Notes under the pieces: generated by a model
Seen by the model: the letters and a program-made list of their open reading frames with translations, nothing else
Databases searched by the model: none
What the model was told of the DNA's origin: nothing
Shown: positions 11,144-20,009 of the stretch, piece after piece
Layout: the number at the start of each line of letters is the position of its first letter
Position numbering within the stretch: position 1 is the stretch's first letter
Source: Opitutaceae bacterium UBA2377
GTDB taxonomy: Bacteria; Verrucomicrobiota; Verrucomicrobiia; Opitutales; Opitutaceae
DNA: 45,913 nucleotides
Reading direction: 5' to 3'
NCBI GenBank assembly: GCA_002344205.1
Contig: DDSZ01000007.1
Coordinates: 22,467 to 68,379, forward strand
Made by a program: the position numbers and the translations under genes

Positions 11144-11956
11144 ATGTCAGCTCCTGCAGGCGAAGTGGATGCGTCGTCGGCCCGGGTCGTCACCGCGGCG
11201 GCTCTGTCGGTTGCACCCGGGGTGGTCGGCCGGCCATTGGCCGGGCCGTGGCGCCGGCTGGCGGCGATGGTGGCGGACATCGGGGTGGTGGGGCTGCTTT
11301 CGCTTTTGAGCACGCCGCTGCTGGGTTTGGGCACGGGGCTGATGCTCTGCGTGTTGCTGGGCAATGATGCCCGGTCGCCTCTGGCACTGAAAGCGGCGCG
11401 CTGGACCTGCCGCTTGCTGGGCGCCGGCATCATCGGTCTGTCGCTGCTGGGCATGGGTCACACCTCATTGCTGAAGTCCCGCGGGCTGGATTTGGAAATT
11501 TTAACCGGCCGCGCGCAACATCCGGCCAGGGCGCAGACGGTTTATGTCGCCCCCGAAGCGAGCCCGGCCGAGTTGCGGACCGCAACGAACCGGCTTCAGC
11601 AGCAGGTCAAGGCCTTGAAGGAGGAACTGGACAACCGGGAGCAGGCGGGCCGCTCGTGGATCTACCAGGCCCGCAGCTTCACGGGCGCGATGGGGGTGAC
11701 GTTCGGCTGGTCCGGAGTCTATTTCACGCTGATTGTCGGCATCTGGCGCGGACGCACCGTCGGGAAGTTTTTGTTCCGCACCCGGGCGGTCAATCTCAAC
11801 GGCCGCGAGCTGACGTTTTTCGACGCCTTCATCCGGCACGGCGGCTACATCGCCGGAGTCGCGATGGGGTTGCTGGGCTTTGCCCGCCTCCTGTGGGAAC
11901 CCAACCGCCAAGCCGTGGAAGACCGCATTGCCGGCACCGTGGTGGTGAGGGATTGA
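11144..11956 (+). CDS. RDD-family membrane protein
   Basis: A 270-residue integral membrane protein of the RDD family, whose molecular role is not firmly established (some members affect ion transport). The RDD signature arginine and aspartate lie in GPWRRLAAMVADIGVVG near the N-terminus. Hydrophobic segments follow at about 50-100, 185-205 and 225-245, and a GRTVGKFLFRTRAVNLNGRE block is typical of the family. Between the membrane halves (about 145-175) is a charged stretch, ATNRLQQQVKALKEELDNRE, that should form a coiled coil and is unusual for RDD proteins. The gene is transcribed towards the minus-strand structured-RNA locus. Confidence 0.8.
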   Translation: MSAPAGEVDASSARVVTAAALSVAPGVVGRPLAGPWRRLAAMVADIGVVGLLSLLSTPLLGLGTGLMLCVLLGNDARSPLALKAARWTCRLLGAGIIGLSLLGMGHTSLLKSRGLDLEILTGRAQHPARAQTVYVAPEASPAELRTATNRLQQQVKALKEELDNREQAGRSWIYQARSFTGAMGVTFGWSGVYFTLIVGIWRGRTVGKFLFRTRAVNLNGRELTFFDAFIRHGGYIAGVAMGLLGFARLLWEPNRQAVEDRIAGTVVVRD

Positions 11957-11970
11957 ACCGGCGAAACGCC

Positions 11971-12007
11971 AAAAACAGAGAACCCGGGACCTTGCGGTCC
12001 CGGGTTC
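11971..12007 (-). terminator. Strong intrinsic terminator, minus strand
   Basis: On the minus strand a perfect 12-bp stem (GAACCCGGGACC pairing with GGTCCCGGGTTC) closes a GCAA tetraloop and is followed by TCTGTTTTT. On the plus strand the loop would be TTGC and no T-run follows, so the terminator acts on minus-strand transcripts. The upstream minus-strand region has no credible gene, so it appears to end a non-coding transcript. Confidence 0.85.
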
Positions 12008-12850
12008 AAAGTGGGGGTGGGCGTTCGCCACGCGCTCTTTCCCTTCGGCACACCATTTGGCACTCTCGCTTTCGCGGGTTGGGTGCTCCCCGACGCTACT
12101 CAACGCGGCATGCGCTGATCTCGGTCTCATAGCGGGACCGTCCCGACCGTTTCCGGCTGGAATCTTTTGAGTGAGGCCTCTTCGCCCGGTTCGGTCACCT
12201 CCTGCCGGAGGCGGCTCGCCGGACGGGGTGCAGACACGCCTGCAATCCGTCATATCTCGCGTCGGCACCGTGGCCGCAAGGACGGCGCCAGCTTTTGGCT
12301 GGCCGTTGGCCCTGCGTTACGGGTCTGACCTCTTAACTCTCAGGTTGCGTTCGCTTTGCAGTAGGGTGATGCGGTTTTTCGCACCGCCCCATTGAGGAGG
12401 TTGACGGGCTTTGCCAGGCCCGCTCACTCCCCGCCGCCACGCCTCCCTTGCGCGCCCCGCCTCTTGCGAAGCCGGGCCTTTTGGCGGGGTTGTCCCGCCG
12501 GGATGCGCGACCGCGTTCTGGTCTGCGCAGTAGCAACCATAACCCTCTGGGTAACTGCGTCGGTCCGCAGGTCGAAACTTCCTGGGGACCTGACTCGGCT
12601 CAACCGCGGTTTCTAATCGCGTCTCGCCGCTCAGCTCCTGATTCGTGCTGAACTGGACCGGTCACGACACCGGCCAGAGGAGCTGGTGATATCTGCCTGC
12701 ACCACGCGTTGCCACGTGGGAGGGGAGGGCGACACCAGCTGTCGCCGACCTTTCCCCGGTCGCCCGGGATTATCCCAGTCGCGCTCGCCGCAAACCGTTT
12801 CAGGCCGCTGCACTACGACTGTTCTATCAAGGAACAACATCAACCTAGGT
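11971..12850 (-). ncRNA. Putative large structured non-coding RNA (unidentified)
   Basis: A gene-free stretch of about 1 kb between the RDD gene and hrpB, dense in hairpins that make sense on the minus strand and closed by the terminator at 11971-12007. Visible stems (plus-strand coordinates) include a 7-bp perfect hairpin at 12728-12746, a 9-bp stem with one bulge at 12653-12677, CCCCGCC/GGCGGGG at 12455-12461 and 12483-12489, a 5-bp stem with GGCA loop at 12198-12211, and CGC-GAAA-GCG at 12067-12076. Loops are GNRA only when read on the minus strand (GCAA, GAAA, GGCA), which favours that strand. Short open frames here share no protein-like features. I looked for rnpB, ssrA, SRP RNA and group II domain V cores and did not find them. 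The 5' end is uncertain (about 12830-12900). Function unknown. Confidence 0.5.
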
Positions 12851-12903
12851 GCCGCCGGTGAAAATGAAAGCAGTTGTTCTGCACAACTTCTGCACCGCGC
12901 GGA

Positions 12904-12947
12904 CCGGTGAATAAGTTGGGGACAATCTCATTCACCGGTTATTCACC
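12904..12947. promoter_or_regulatory. Overlapping inverted repeats upstream of hrpB / at the head of the RNA locus
   Basis: CCGGTGAAT at 12904-12912 is the exact reverse complement of ATTCACCGG at 12930-12938. GGTGAATAA at 12906-12914 is likewise complementary to TTATTCACC at 12939-12947. The unit resembles a DnaA-box-like 9-mer (TTATNCACA) only loosely. It lies 45 bases before the hrpB start and beyond the likely 5' end of the minus-strand RNA, so it may be an operator for either. No binding protein can be named. Confidence 0.4.
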
Positions 12948-12991
12948 TCCGGCCTTGCCAGCCGCCGCGAGAGCCGGACGCTGTCCGCTCG

Positions 12992-15535
12992 ATGCCCGTC
13001 CGCGATCTGCCCATCTACGAGCTTGAGCCTGCCGTCGTCTCCGCCCTGCGCGCGGAGGGCCGGCTGATCGTGCAGGCGCCGACGGGCTCGGGCAAATCCA
13101 CGCAGATCCCGCAGATGCTGCTGGCGCACGGTTTCCTCGATGGCGGCGAGGTGGTGGTGCTGCAGCCGCGCCGTCTTGCCGCCCGGCTGCTGGCCAAGCG
13201 CGTGGCCGAGGAGGCCGGGACGAAGCTGGGCGACGTGGTGGGTTATCAGATCCGGCTGGAATCCCGTGTGAGCGCGCACACACGCATCCGCTTTGTGACG
13301 GAGGGCATCCTCCTGCGGCAGATGTCGTTCGACACTACGTTGCGCGGGGTGAACGTGCTGGTGTTCGACGAGTTTCATGAGCGCCACCTCTACGGCGACA
13401 TCTCGCTGGCCCGCGCATTGCAGATCCAGCGAACCAGCCGGCCGGACCTGAAGATCGTCGTGATGTCGGCCACCCTCGATACCGCCGTGCTGCGGGATTA
13501 TCTGGCGCCCTGCGAGGTGCTGACCTCGCAGGGGCGGACTTTTCCGGTGCGGATCGAATATCTGCCGAAACCGGCCAACTTCGAGGCCGACCCCGTGTGG
13601 AGCGTGGCCGCCCGGGAATGCGAGCGCATCGCCGCGGAAACCTCGGGCGACCTGCTCGTGTTCATGCCGGGCGCCTACGAAATCAGCCGCACCGTGCAGG
13701 AAGTGCAGGGGTCGCACGGCCTGCGGGGGTTTGCCTGCTTCCCGCTGCACGGCGAATTGCCGCCCGACCAGCAGGACCGCGCCGTGGCCCGCTACGACAC
13801 CCGGAAGATCATCGTTTCGACGAACGTCGCCGAGACCTCGTTGACCATTGACGGCGTGACGGTCGTCGTGGACTGCGGGCTGGCGCGGGTCGCGCGCTTC
13901 GACCCGCACCGCGGCATCAACACGCTGCTGATCGAGAAGATCTCGGTCGCGAGCGCAGACCAGCGTGCCGGGCGCGCCGGCCGCACCGCGCCGGGCGTCT
14001 GCGTGCGGCTCTGGACCGAACGCGAGCACGCCCAGCGTGCATTGCAGGAGTTGCCCGAGGTAAAGCGGCTCGATCTGGCGGAAGTGGTGCTCACGCTCAA
14101 GGCCAGTGGAATCGACGACGTCGCAAGCTTCCCCTGGTTGGAGAAACCCGATCCGCGGGGGTTGGAGCGGGCGGAGACGCTGCTGGCGGATTTGGGAGCT
14201 TTGGCTGGGCCGGCCAGGACGATCACCGATCTTGGCCGGCGGATGCTCAAGTTTCCCGTGCACCCGCGCTATGCCCGCATGTTTCTGGCCGCGCAGGAAC
14301 GGGGCTGCGTGCGTTCGGTGGCGCTGATGGCCGCCCTCACGCAGGGACGTAATTTTCTCCTGCGCGGCGTGGACCGGCGCACGGAGGAGGCGCGGACGGA
14401 CCTGTTCGGCGAGGAGCACGAGAGCGATTTTTTCCTGCTCATGCGGGCCTGGCGCTATGCGGACAAGGCGAACTACGCCATGGACGCCTGCCGCCGGCTG
14501 GGCATCCATGCGCAGGGCGCCCGGCAGGTCGGCCCGCTCTTCGAGCAATTCCTGCAGATCGCGGAAAAGGAAGGCCTCGACATCGCGGAGCGGCGGGTGG
14601 ACGGAGCGGCGGTGCGCAAATGCGTGCTGGCGGGCTTCTCCGACCAACTGGCCCGGCGGCTCGACCGCGGCACCTTGCGCTGCGAGCTCGTGCACGGGCG
14701 ACGCGGCTTGCTGGCGCGGGAGAGCTGCATCCAGCAGGCAGTCCTGCTGGTCGCGGCCGAGATCAGCGAGATCGGGGGCCGGGGCGGCGAGGTGAACGTG
14801 CTGCTGTCGCTGGCCACCGCCGTCGAGGAAGTCTGGCTGAAGGAGATTTTCCCCGACGATCACTGCGAGACGCGCGCCGTGGTTTATGACGAGACGATGA
14901 AACGCGTCGTCTCGCGCCGTGAGCGCCGTTTCCGCGACCTTGTGCTGGAGGCCAAGGCGGGCAGCGACGATTCGCCGCTCAACGAGGCGGCGGCCTTGCT
15001 GACGCAGGAAGTGCTGGCCGGCCGCATCAGGCTGGAGGCGTGGGACGAGACGGTGGAGCAGTGGATCATCCGCGTGAACCGGCTGGCGGAGTGGTTTCCC
15101 GAGCTCGAGGTCAACCCGCTCACCGACGCGGACCGGGCAACCCTCATCGAGCAGATCTGTTACGGGGAGATGAGTGCGCGCGACGTGAAGGACAAGCCGG
15201 TCATGCCCGTGCTGCGCGACTGGCTCACGGCCGAGCAACTGGCCGTGATGGACGATTATTTGCCGGAGCGGCTCACCATGGCCAACGGCCGGAAGGCAAA
15301 GCTGCGTTACGCGAAGGAGGGTCCGCCGATCCTCAGCGCCCGCATCCAGGAACTCTACGGGGTGAACGCCACCTTCACCCTCGGCCACGGCCGTGTGCCG
15401 GTCAAAATCGAGGTGCTCGCGCCGAACCACCGCCCCATCCAGGTCACGGACGACCTGTCGAATTTCTGGCGCGAACAGTATCCGAAAATCAAAACCGAAC
15501 TCTCCCGCCGCTATCCGCGGCATGAGTGGCGGTAA
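12992..15535 (+). CDS. hrpB: ATP-dependent RNA helicase HrpB (DEAH family)
   Basis: An 847-residue DExH/D helicase. Motif I is APTGSGKST near residue 29, motif II is DEFHER at 126-131, and SATLD and QRAGRAGR motifs follow. After the RecA domains come helicase-associated domains and the HrpB-specific C-terminus, recognisable from HRPIQVTDDLSNFW and the final RYPRHEWR. That ending and the length separate HrpB from the longer HrpA. The ATG at 12992 places the first motif at a normal distance. The biological role of HrpB is poorly defined even in model species. A sialidase-like gene follows 12 bases downstream. Confidence 0.93.
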   Translation: MPVRDLPIYELEPAVVSALRAEGRLIVQAPTGSGKSTQIPQMLLAHGFLDGGEVVVLQPRRLAARLLAKRVAEEAGTKLGDVVGYQIRLESRVSAHTRIRFVTEGILLRQMSFDTTLRGVNVLVFDEFHERHLYGDISLARALQIQRTSRPDLKIVVMSATLDTAVLRDYLAPCEVLTSQGRTFPVRIEYLPKPANFEADPVWSVAARECERIAAETSGDLLVFMPGAYEISRTVQEVQGSHGLRGFACFPLHGELPPDQQDRAVARYDTRKIIVSTNVAETSLTIDGVTVVVDCGLARVARFDPHRGINTLLIEKISVASADQRAGRAGRTAPGVCVRLWTEREHAQRALQELPEVKRLDLAEVVLTLKASGIDDVASFPWLEKPDPRGLERAETLLADLGALAGPARTITDLGRRMLKFPVHPRYARMFLAAQERGCVRSVALMAALTQGRNFLLRGVDRRTEEARTDLFGEEHESDFFLLMRAWRYADKANYAMDACRRLGIHAQGARQVGPLFEQFLQIAEKEGLDIAERRVDGAAVRKCVLAGFSDQLARRLDRGTLRCELVHGRRGLLARESCIQQAVLLVAAEISEIGGRGGEVNVLLSLATAVEEVWLKEIFPDDHCETRAVVYDETMKRVVSRRERRFRDLVLEAKAGSDDSPLNEAAALLTQEVLAGRIRLEAWDETVEQWIIRVNRLAEWFPELEVNPLTDADRATLIEQICYGEMSARDVKDKPVMPVLRDWLTAEQLAVMDDYLPERLTMANGRKAKLRYAKEGPPILSARIQELYGVNATFTLGHGRVPVKIEVLAPNHRPIQVTDDLSNFWREQYPKIKTELSRRYPRHEWR

Positions 15536-15547
15536 CGCCAACCACGC

Positions 15548-16759
15548 ATGCTCGGCCCCCTCGACCATCCTGCCGGACCGCCGCCCGGCGTCATCATTGA
15601 TCGCAGTCCGGATGCGGCGCGCATCTACTTCGGCTCCCCGGGCCTTGCGGTGCTGCCCGACGGAAGCCTGCTGGCCTCGCACGACTGGTTCGGTCCGGGC
15701 ACGGAAAACAACGAGGTCACCGTGCATCACTCCCGGGACGGCGGACGGTCTTGGGCAACGGTTGCCCGTCTGCGACCGTTGTTCTGGCCCTCGCTGTTCG
15801 TGCATCGCGGGGCGGCCTATCTGCTGGGCAACGCCGGCTTCTATGGCGAAGTGGTCATCCGGCGTTCCGACGATGGCGGCCGCACCTGGACGGAGGCCGG
15901 GGATGCCGCTTCAGGCATCCTGCGGCCGGGCCGGAATCACGGGGCACCGGTGCCCGTGGTGGTGCATGCCGGCCGGATCTGGCGCGGGCTCGAGGCCGTG
16001 GAGGGTGACGAGAACTGGCCGCGGCATTTTCATTCAATGGTCATGTCCGCGCCGGAGGAGGCCGACCTGCTGCAGTCCAAAAACTGGACTTTCACCCCGC
16101 CGTTGCCGTTCGACCGCGGCTGGATCCCCGGTGAACGCCCGGGCTGGCTGGAGGGCAACGTCGTCGTCGCGCCCGACGGCTCAATGCGCAATCTTTTGCG
16201 CACACATGCCGCGCCCGGCATCAACGACCCGTTGCCGTTGCCCGGGGCGCTGGCGCACATCCCGCGGTGGGAACTGGCCGCACTCACACGCGTGGCGGCC
16301 GACGGGCGGAGACAGAGGTTCGATCCTGCGCAGGACTTCATCCACTTTCCCGGATCCCAGTCCAAGTTTACGGTCCGCTTCGATCCGGTCGGCGGAAGGT
16401 ATTGGTCGCTGGTGCAGAAAATCACCAACCCGCATGCCGGTTACGACTCGCGCCACAGTCCCTACCACCAGCGCAACGTGCTCATGCTCACCTCGTCCGC
16501 CGATCTGGTGCACTGGCGGGAGGAGCGCCGGGTGCTGCGTTACCGCGAGGGCAGGGTGGTGTTTCCTGAAAGTCCCGTGGGCTTTCAGTATGCCGACTGG
16601 CAGTTCGACGGTCCCGACCTGATCGCTGTGCTGCGCACCGCTTGGGCAGAGGCCGCCAACTATCACGATGCCAACCACCTGATGTTTCTCCGGGTTCAAA
16701 ATTTCCGGGATTCCGCGCCGGACGCTCCTGATCTCGGCACCGGGATCGGGGATGTCTGA
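15548..16759 (+). CDS. Sialidase-like (BNR/Asp-box) protein
   Basis: A 403-residue protein of the six-bladed beta-propeller sialidase superfamily. Two clear Asp-boxes are visible, SRDGGRSW near residue 61 and SDDGGRTW near 104, and later segments (LTSSADLVHW, NHGAPVPVVVHAGRIWRGLE) fit exo-alpha-sialidase-like proteins of environmental bacteria. No signal peptide is evident, so it is probably cytoplasmic or moved by a route I cannot see. Sialic acid as the true substrate is not established: this superfamily includes many glycoside hydrolases and non-enzymes. The gene follows hrpB by 12 bases. Confidence 0.7.
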   Translation: MLGPLDHPAGPPPGVIIDRSPDAARIYFGSPGLAVLPDGSLLASHDWFGPGTENNEVTVHHSRDGGRSWATVARLRPLFWPSLFVHRGAAYLLGNAGFYGEVVIRRSDDGGRTWTEAGDAASGILRPGRNHGAPVPVVVHAGRIWRGLEAVEGDENWPRHFHSMVMSAPEEADLLQSKNWTFTPPLPFDRGWIPGERPGWLEGNVVVAPDGSMRNLLRTHAAPGINDPLPLPGALAHIPRWELAALTRVAADGRRQRFDPAQDFIHFPGSQSKFTVRFDPVGGRYWSLVQKITNPHAGYDSRHSPYHQRNVLMLTSSADLVHWREERRVLRYREGRVVFPESPVGFQYADWQFDGPDLIAVLRTAWAEAANYHDANHLMFLRVQNFRDSAPDAPDLGTGIGDV

Positions 16760-16814
16760 TTTCGCCTTTCTGCAAGCTTTGACAGAACCCGTCCGGGCAT
16801 CGCAGGCTGGATTC

Positions 16815-17732
16815 ATGGTCCGACGCATTCTTTTCCCGGCGTTCCTGATCCTCGCGGCCGGTTGCAGCAAGGCCCCCACGGGTTCCAGCATTGATGAAAT
16901 CGGAGCGGCCTACGCCTTGGCGGTGACCGACGGTCAGCAGCTTCTGCACCTTGCACCGCATGTGCATCCGGACCTGCAGGCACGTCTCGCCGAAGCGCCG
17001 ATGCTGGGCAACCGGGTGCCGTCCAGTCCGCAAACGCTCGACAGCCGTGCGCTTCGCCCGGTCACGGCCGCCGAGTTGGCCGAGCTGGCGCCATTTTTCG
17101 AGTTTCCGGTGGCCCCGACACATGTGCTGGAGTTCACGGTCACGCAAAGGCCGGATGCAAAGACCACGATCACCCGGCGCGAGCCGCTGCATCTGCGGGC
17201 CGAGGGGGCCGGATATTTTGTGGTCTTCGGCCTGCTTCGTTCCACCCCGGCGGCTCCCGCGGCCCCGCCGGCGGAGGGTTATACGTTTGCCGAACGCGAT
17301 GGACTGTGGCGGCACCTTTGGGAATTGCGAGCGGCGACCGGAGCGACCGCGGCCCATCGCCTGGAGGTGCGTGAAGCCGGCACCGATCGCATCATCGCAG
17401 TCCTGCTGACTGCGGAACAAGTGCGGCCGGTGCTTGCGGCCGGGGATGCCGTGATCTTCCGCTTGTGGTCAAAGGGCGCCGCCGCCCCGCACGATCCCAG
17501 CGCGGTCGGCGGCAGCAACGTGCCGTTTGCCTACCAGGCCGGCCGGCAGGCCGGCTCCGACCTCTTCTCCGTTCGTGAAGTTCAGCTCACGGGCTACGAG
17601 CCCGTGCGGCAGCCGGTGTTTGCCGACAACCGCATGGCACTGGCCGCGTTTGCCGGGGAAATTGATGGCGCCCGCCGGACCTACGTCGTCGAGTGGGTGC
17701 GCGAAGAGGATGCGCCGGGACGCAACTTTTAA
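16815..17732 (+). CDS. Predicted lipoprotein, function unknown
   Basis: I start this gene at 16815 because MVRRILFPAFLILAAGC is a compact type II signal with lipobox LAAGC and acylated C17; the frame is also open from 16752, but that adds a polar leader overlapping the previous gene. The 305-residue mature protein is mixed alpha/beta with an alanine/proline linker (STPAAPAAPPAEG) near the middle and no recognised domain. Its lipidation would depend on Lgt, encoded in this window. It sits between the sialidase-like and DUF1428 genes in the same orientation. No function is proposed. Confidence 0.7.
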   Translation: MVRRILFPAFLILAAGCSKAPTGSSIDEIGAAYALAVTDGQQLLHLAPHVHPDLQARLAEAPMLGNRVPSSPQTLDSRALRPVTAAELAELAPFFEFPVAPTHVLEFTVTQRPDAKTTITRREPLHLRAEGAGYFVVFGLLRSTPAAPAAPPAEGYTFAERDGLWRHLWELRAATGATAAHRLEVREAGTDRIIAVLLTAEQVRPVLAAGDAVIFRLWSKGAAAPHDPSAVGGSNVPFAYQAGRQAGSDLFSVREVQLTGYEPVRQPVFADNRMALAAFAGEIDGARRTYVVEWVREEDAPGRNF

Positions 17733-17744
17733 CCCCAAGCCCCA

Positions 17745-18119
17745 ATGCCAAAATCCAAAGCAACCTACGCGGATGGCTTCGTCATCCCGGTCCCCGTGAA
17801 GAAACTCGCCGTTTACCGCCGCGTGGCGGCCAAGGCCGGTCGCATCTGGCGCGAATACGGCGCGCTGGATTACAAGGAATGTGTCGGCGATGATCTGCAA
17901 AACGCATTCGGCGTGCCCTTCAAAAAACTCGCCGGAGCGAAGGCGGGCGAAACCGTTGTCTTCTCGTGGATCACCTACCGGTCCCGCGCGCATCGCGACC
18001 GCGTGAACGCCAAGATCATGCAGGACCCGCGCATCCTCGCGATGTGCGGTCCGAAGCACGCACCCTTTGACCCGCAGCGCATGGCTTACGGCGGATTCAG
18101 GATTTTCGTCTCCTGCTGA
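17745..18119 (+). CDS. DUF1428 family protein
   Basis: A 124-residue protein matching the small DUF1428 family, proteins of the dimeric alpha/beta-barrel type. Recognisable blocks are YADGFVIPVPVKKLAVYRR at the N-terminus, IWREYGALDYKECVGDD, the central ETVVFSWITYRSRAHRDRVN and the terminal RMAYGGFRIFV. Length is typical. Family function is unknown; related folds include monooxygenases and stress proteins. It follows the lipoprotein gene by 12 bases and converges on the BASS transporter. Confidence 0.85.
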   Translation: MPKSKATYADGFVIPVPVKKLAVYRRVAAKAGRIWREYGALDYKECVGDDLQNAFGVPFKKLAGAKAGETVVFSWITYRSRAHRDRVNAKIMQDPRILAMCGPKHAPFDPQRMAYGGFRIFVSC

Positions 18120-18132
18120 ACGTGCCTGCGGC

Positions 18133-19002
18133 TCAGGCGGCCGGTTCCACGCCCGGTCGTTTCACCCACGCAGCGAAGGCTGCGGCGGTGAAGAACATGA
18201 TCAGGCTGTAGGCGACGGCGGGGATGGAGATCACGGCGCTGCCGAGCACGTTGAGCGCGATGAAGATCGCCAGCGTGCCGTTGTGGATACCGATCTCCAT
18301 CGCGATGGCGATGGCCTGGCGCCGGGGCAGGGCCATCGCACGCGGCAGCAGATAACCCGCGGCGAGGCTCAGCACGTTGAAGAGCAGGCACACCAGGCCG
18401 ACCGTCGCAAAATAGCCGGGCAGGCGCTCCCATTCCTGCACCACGGCCGCGGCGATGACGCCGGCCAGCACCAGCACGGAAAATGCCCGCACCGGCCGGT
18501 CCATCCGGGCAGCGAAACCCGGTGCCTTGCGCCGGACCGTCATGCCGATCAACACCGGCACAAGGATGATGACCGCGACCTCGATCACCTTGACGAACGG
18601 CGGCGGCACGTAGTTGCCCGCGCCCATGAAGTGCAGGAGTGAAAGGTTGAGCACGATGGGCAGCGTGACGAGGCAGAGGATGCTGTTCGTGGCTGTGAGC
18701 GTGATGTTCAGCGCCACGTCGCCCTTGGCGAGGTGGCTGTAGATGTTGGCGGTGGCGCCGCCGGGCGAGGCGGCGAGCAGCATGAGGCCGACCGCCAGCT
18801 CGGGCGGCAGGTCGAAGAGCTTGGCGAGGACGAAAGCCACGCCGGGCAGGAGGATCACCTGGACGCCCAGCCCGAGGAAGACCGGACGGGGCATCGTGGC
18901 GATCCGGCGGAAATCATCGGCGGTGAGGCCGAGGCCGAGCCCGAGCATGACGATGCCGAGCGCGAGGGGCAGGAGCAGGTTGGTGAGCAGGGATGCTTCC
19001 AT
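18133..19002 (-). CDS. Bile acid:sodium symporter (BASS) family transporter
   Basis: A 289-residue secondary transporter with 9-10 hydrophobic segments. The start at 19002 (MEASLLTNLLLPLALG) gives a normal-length protein that begins directly with a membrane helix; the long open frame beyond it is antisense to the sulfurtransferase gene and not protein-like. Family blocks are MLLAASPGGATANIYSHLAKGDVALN in the middle and AMEIGIHNGTLAIFIA near the end, which correspond to the crossover regions that bind sodium in BASS structures. Bacterial members move diverse organic anions, so the substrate is open. Convergent with the DUF1428 gene. Confidence 0.9.
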   Translation of the reverse strand: MEASLLTNLLLPLALGIVMLGLGLGLTADDFRRIATMPRPVFLGLGVQVILLPGVAFVLAKLFDLPPELAVGLMLLAASPGGATANIYSHLAKGDVALNITLTATNSILCLVTLPIVLNLSLLHFMGAGNYVPPPFVKVIEVAVIILVPVLIGMTVRRKAPGFAARMDRPVRAFSVLVLAGVIAAAVVQEWERLPGYFATVGLVCLLFNVLSLAAGYLLPRAMALPRRQAIAIAMEIGIHNGTLAIFIALNVLGSAVISIPAVAYSLIMFFTAAAFAAWVKRPGVEPAA

Positions 19003-19131
19003 GGGGTGGCCGGGGTGGGCTGGGGTGCGGCGAGTCAGGTGGAAGTCGCGTGGGGCGGCAATTCCGGAAATCAGGATGCGCCGCGGAATTTGCCGTGACC
19101 GCGTTCCGGCCCTGCGGCTAGCCTGCCGGGC

Positions 19132-19962
19132 ATGCTCATCGCCACCGAGGTTTTGCAGCGGCACCTTTCGGATCCGCGATGGATCGTGTTTGACTGCCGG
19201 CACGACCTCATGGACCACGCGCGGGGCGCGCGGCTGTATGCGGAGAACCACATGCCGGGGGCATTTTTTGCCCCGGTGGAGACCGCACTGTCGGGCGCCA
19301 AAACCGGCACCAATGGACGTCACCCTTTGCCCTTGCCGGACGACTTTGCGGATTTCCTTCGCCGGCACGGAGTCACCGCGGACACGCAGATCGTGGCCTA
19401 CGACGATGTCGGCGGGCAGTATGCCGCGCGGCTCTGGTGGCTGGCGCGCTGGATCGGCCTGCGGCGGGTGGCGGTGCTCGACGGCGGTCTGCCCAAGTGG
19501 CTGGCGGAGGGCCGCCCGGTCACGCCCGAGCCGTCCGCCGTCCGTGCTCCGGGCAACGTGACGGCGCAGGCCGACATGGGACTCGTCCGCCCGGCGGCCG
19601 AAGTGGCGGCGCTGGCCGGCCGCGGGCTCGTGATTGATGCCCGGGCGCCGGAGCGCTACCGCGGCGAAACCGAGCCCATTGACCGCGTCGCCGGGCGGAT
19701 TCCCGGCGCGGTGAACCGTTTCTTCAAACTCAACCTCAATGCCGACCTCACGCTCCGGCCGGCGGAGGAACTGCGGGCGGAGTTTGTCCGCCTGCTCGCC
19801 GGCCGTGATCCGGCGGAAGCCGTGCACCAGTGCGGCTCGGGCATCACCGCCTGCGCCAACCTCCTCGCGATGGAGCATGCGGGGCTGGGCGGTTCGCGGC
19901 TCTATCCCGGCTCGTGGAGCGAGTGGATCGCCGATCCCGCCCGGCCGGTGGCGCGGGGTTGA
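19132..19962 (+). CDS. sseA: Thiosulfate/3-mercaptopyruvate sulfurtransferase
   Basis: A 276-residue tandem-rhodanese protein. The first, inactive rhodanese domain spans about 1-140 (RWIVFDCRHDL, VAYDDVGGQYAARLWW). The second carries the catalytic loop CGSGITA with C234. A CGSG loop is more typical of 3-mercaptopyruvate sulfurtransferases than of thiosulfate rhodaneses (CRKG), so mercaptopyruvate is the more likely donor. It is divergent from the BASS gene over 129 bases, and the AlkD-like gene follows 47 bases downstream. Confidence 0.9.
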   Translation: MLIATEVLQRHLSDPRWIVFDCRHDLMDHARGARLYAENHMPGAFFAPVETALSGAKTGTNGRHPLPLPDDFADFLRRHGVTADTQIVAYDDVGGQYAARLWWLARWIGLRRVAVLDGGLPKWLAEGRPVTPEPSAVRAPGNVTAQADMGLVRPAAEVAALAGRGLVIDARAPERYRGETEPIDRVAGRIPGAVNRFFKLNLNADLTLRPAEELRAEFVRLLAGRDPAEAVHQCGSGITACANLLAMEHAGLGGSRLYPGSWSEWIADPARPVARG

Positions 19963-20009
19963 GGCCACTTTGCTGCTGCATTCCCCGGTTCCCCGGACAA
20001 AATCTCTGT

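Noticed and set aside
12392..12651. Short open frames in the gene-free kilobase
   Set aside because: Arginine/proline/serine-rich reading through hairpins; RNA structure explains the stretch better.
11957..12991. RNase P RNA, tmRNA or SRP RNA
   Set aside because: The conserved RNase P core, the tmRNA acceptor ends and the SRP tetraloop motif are not present on either strand; a CGACGCTACTC match resembling SRP RNA at about 12091-12101 is isolated.
12932..15805. A 957-codon open frame antisense to hrpB
   Set aside because: It is a high-GC shadow of hrpB with histidine/arginine-rich random composition and no domain.
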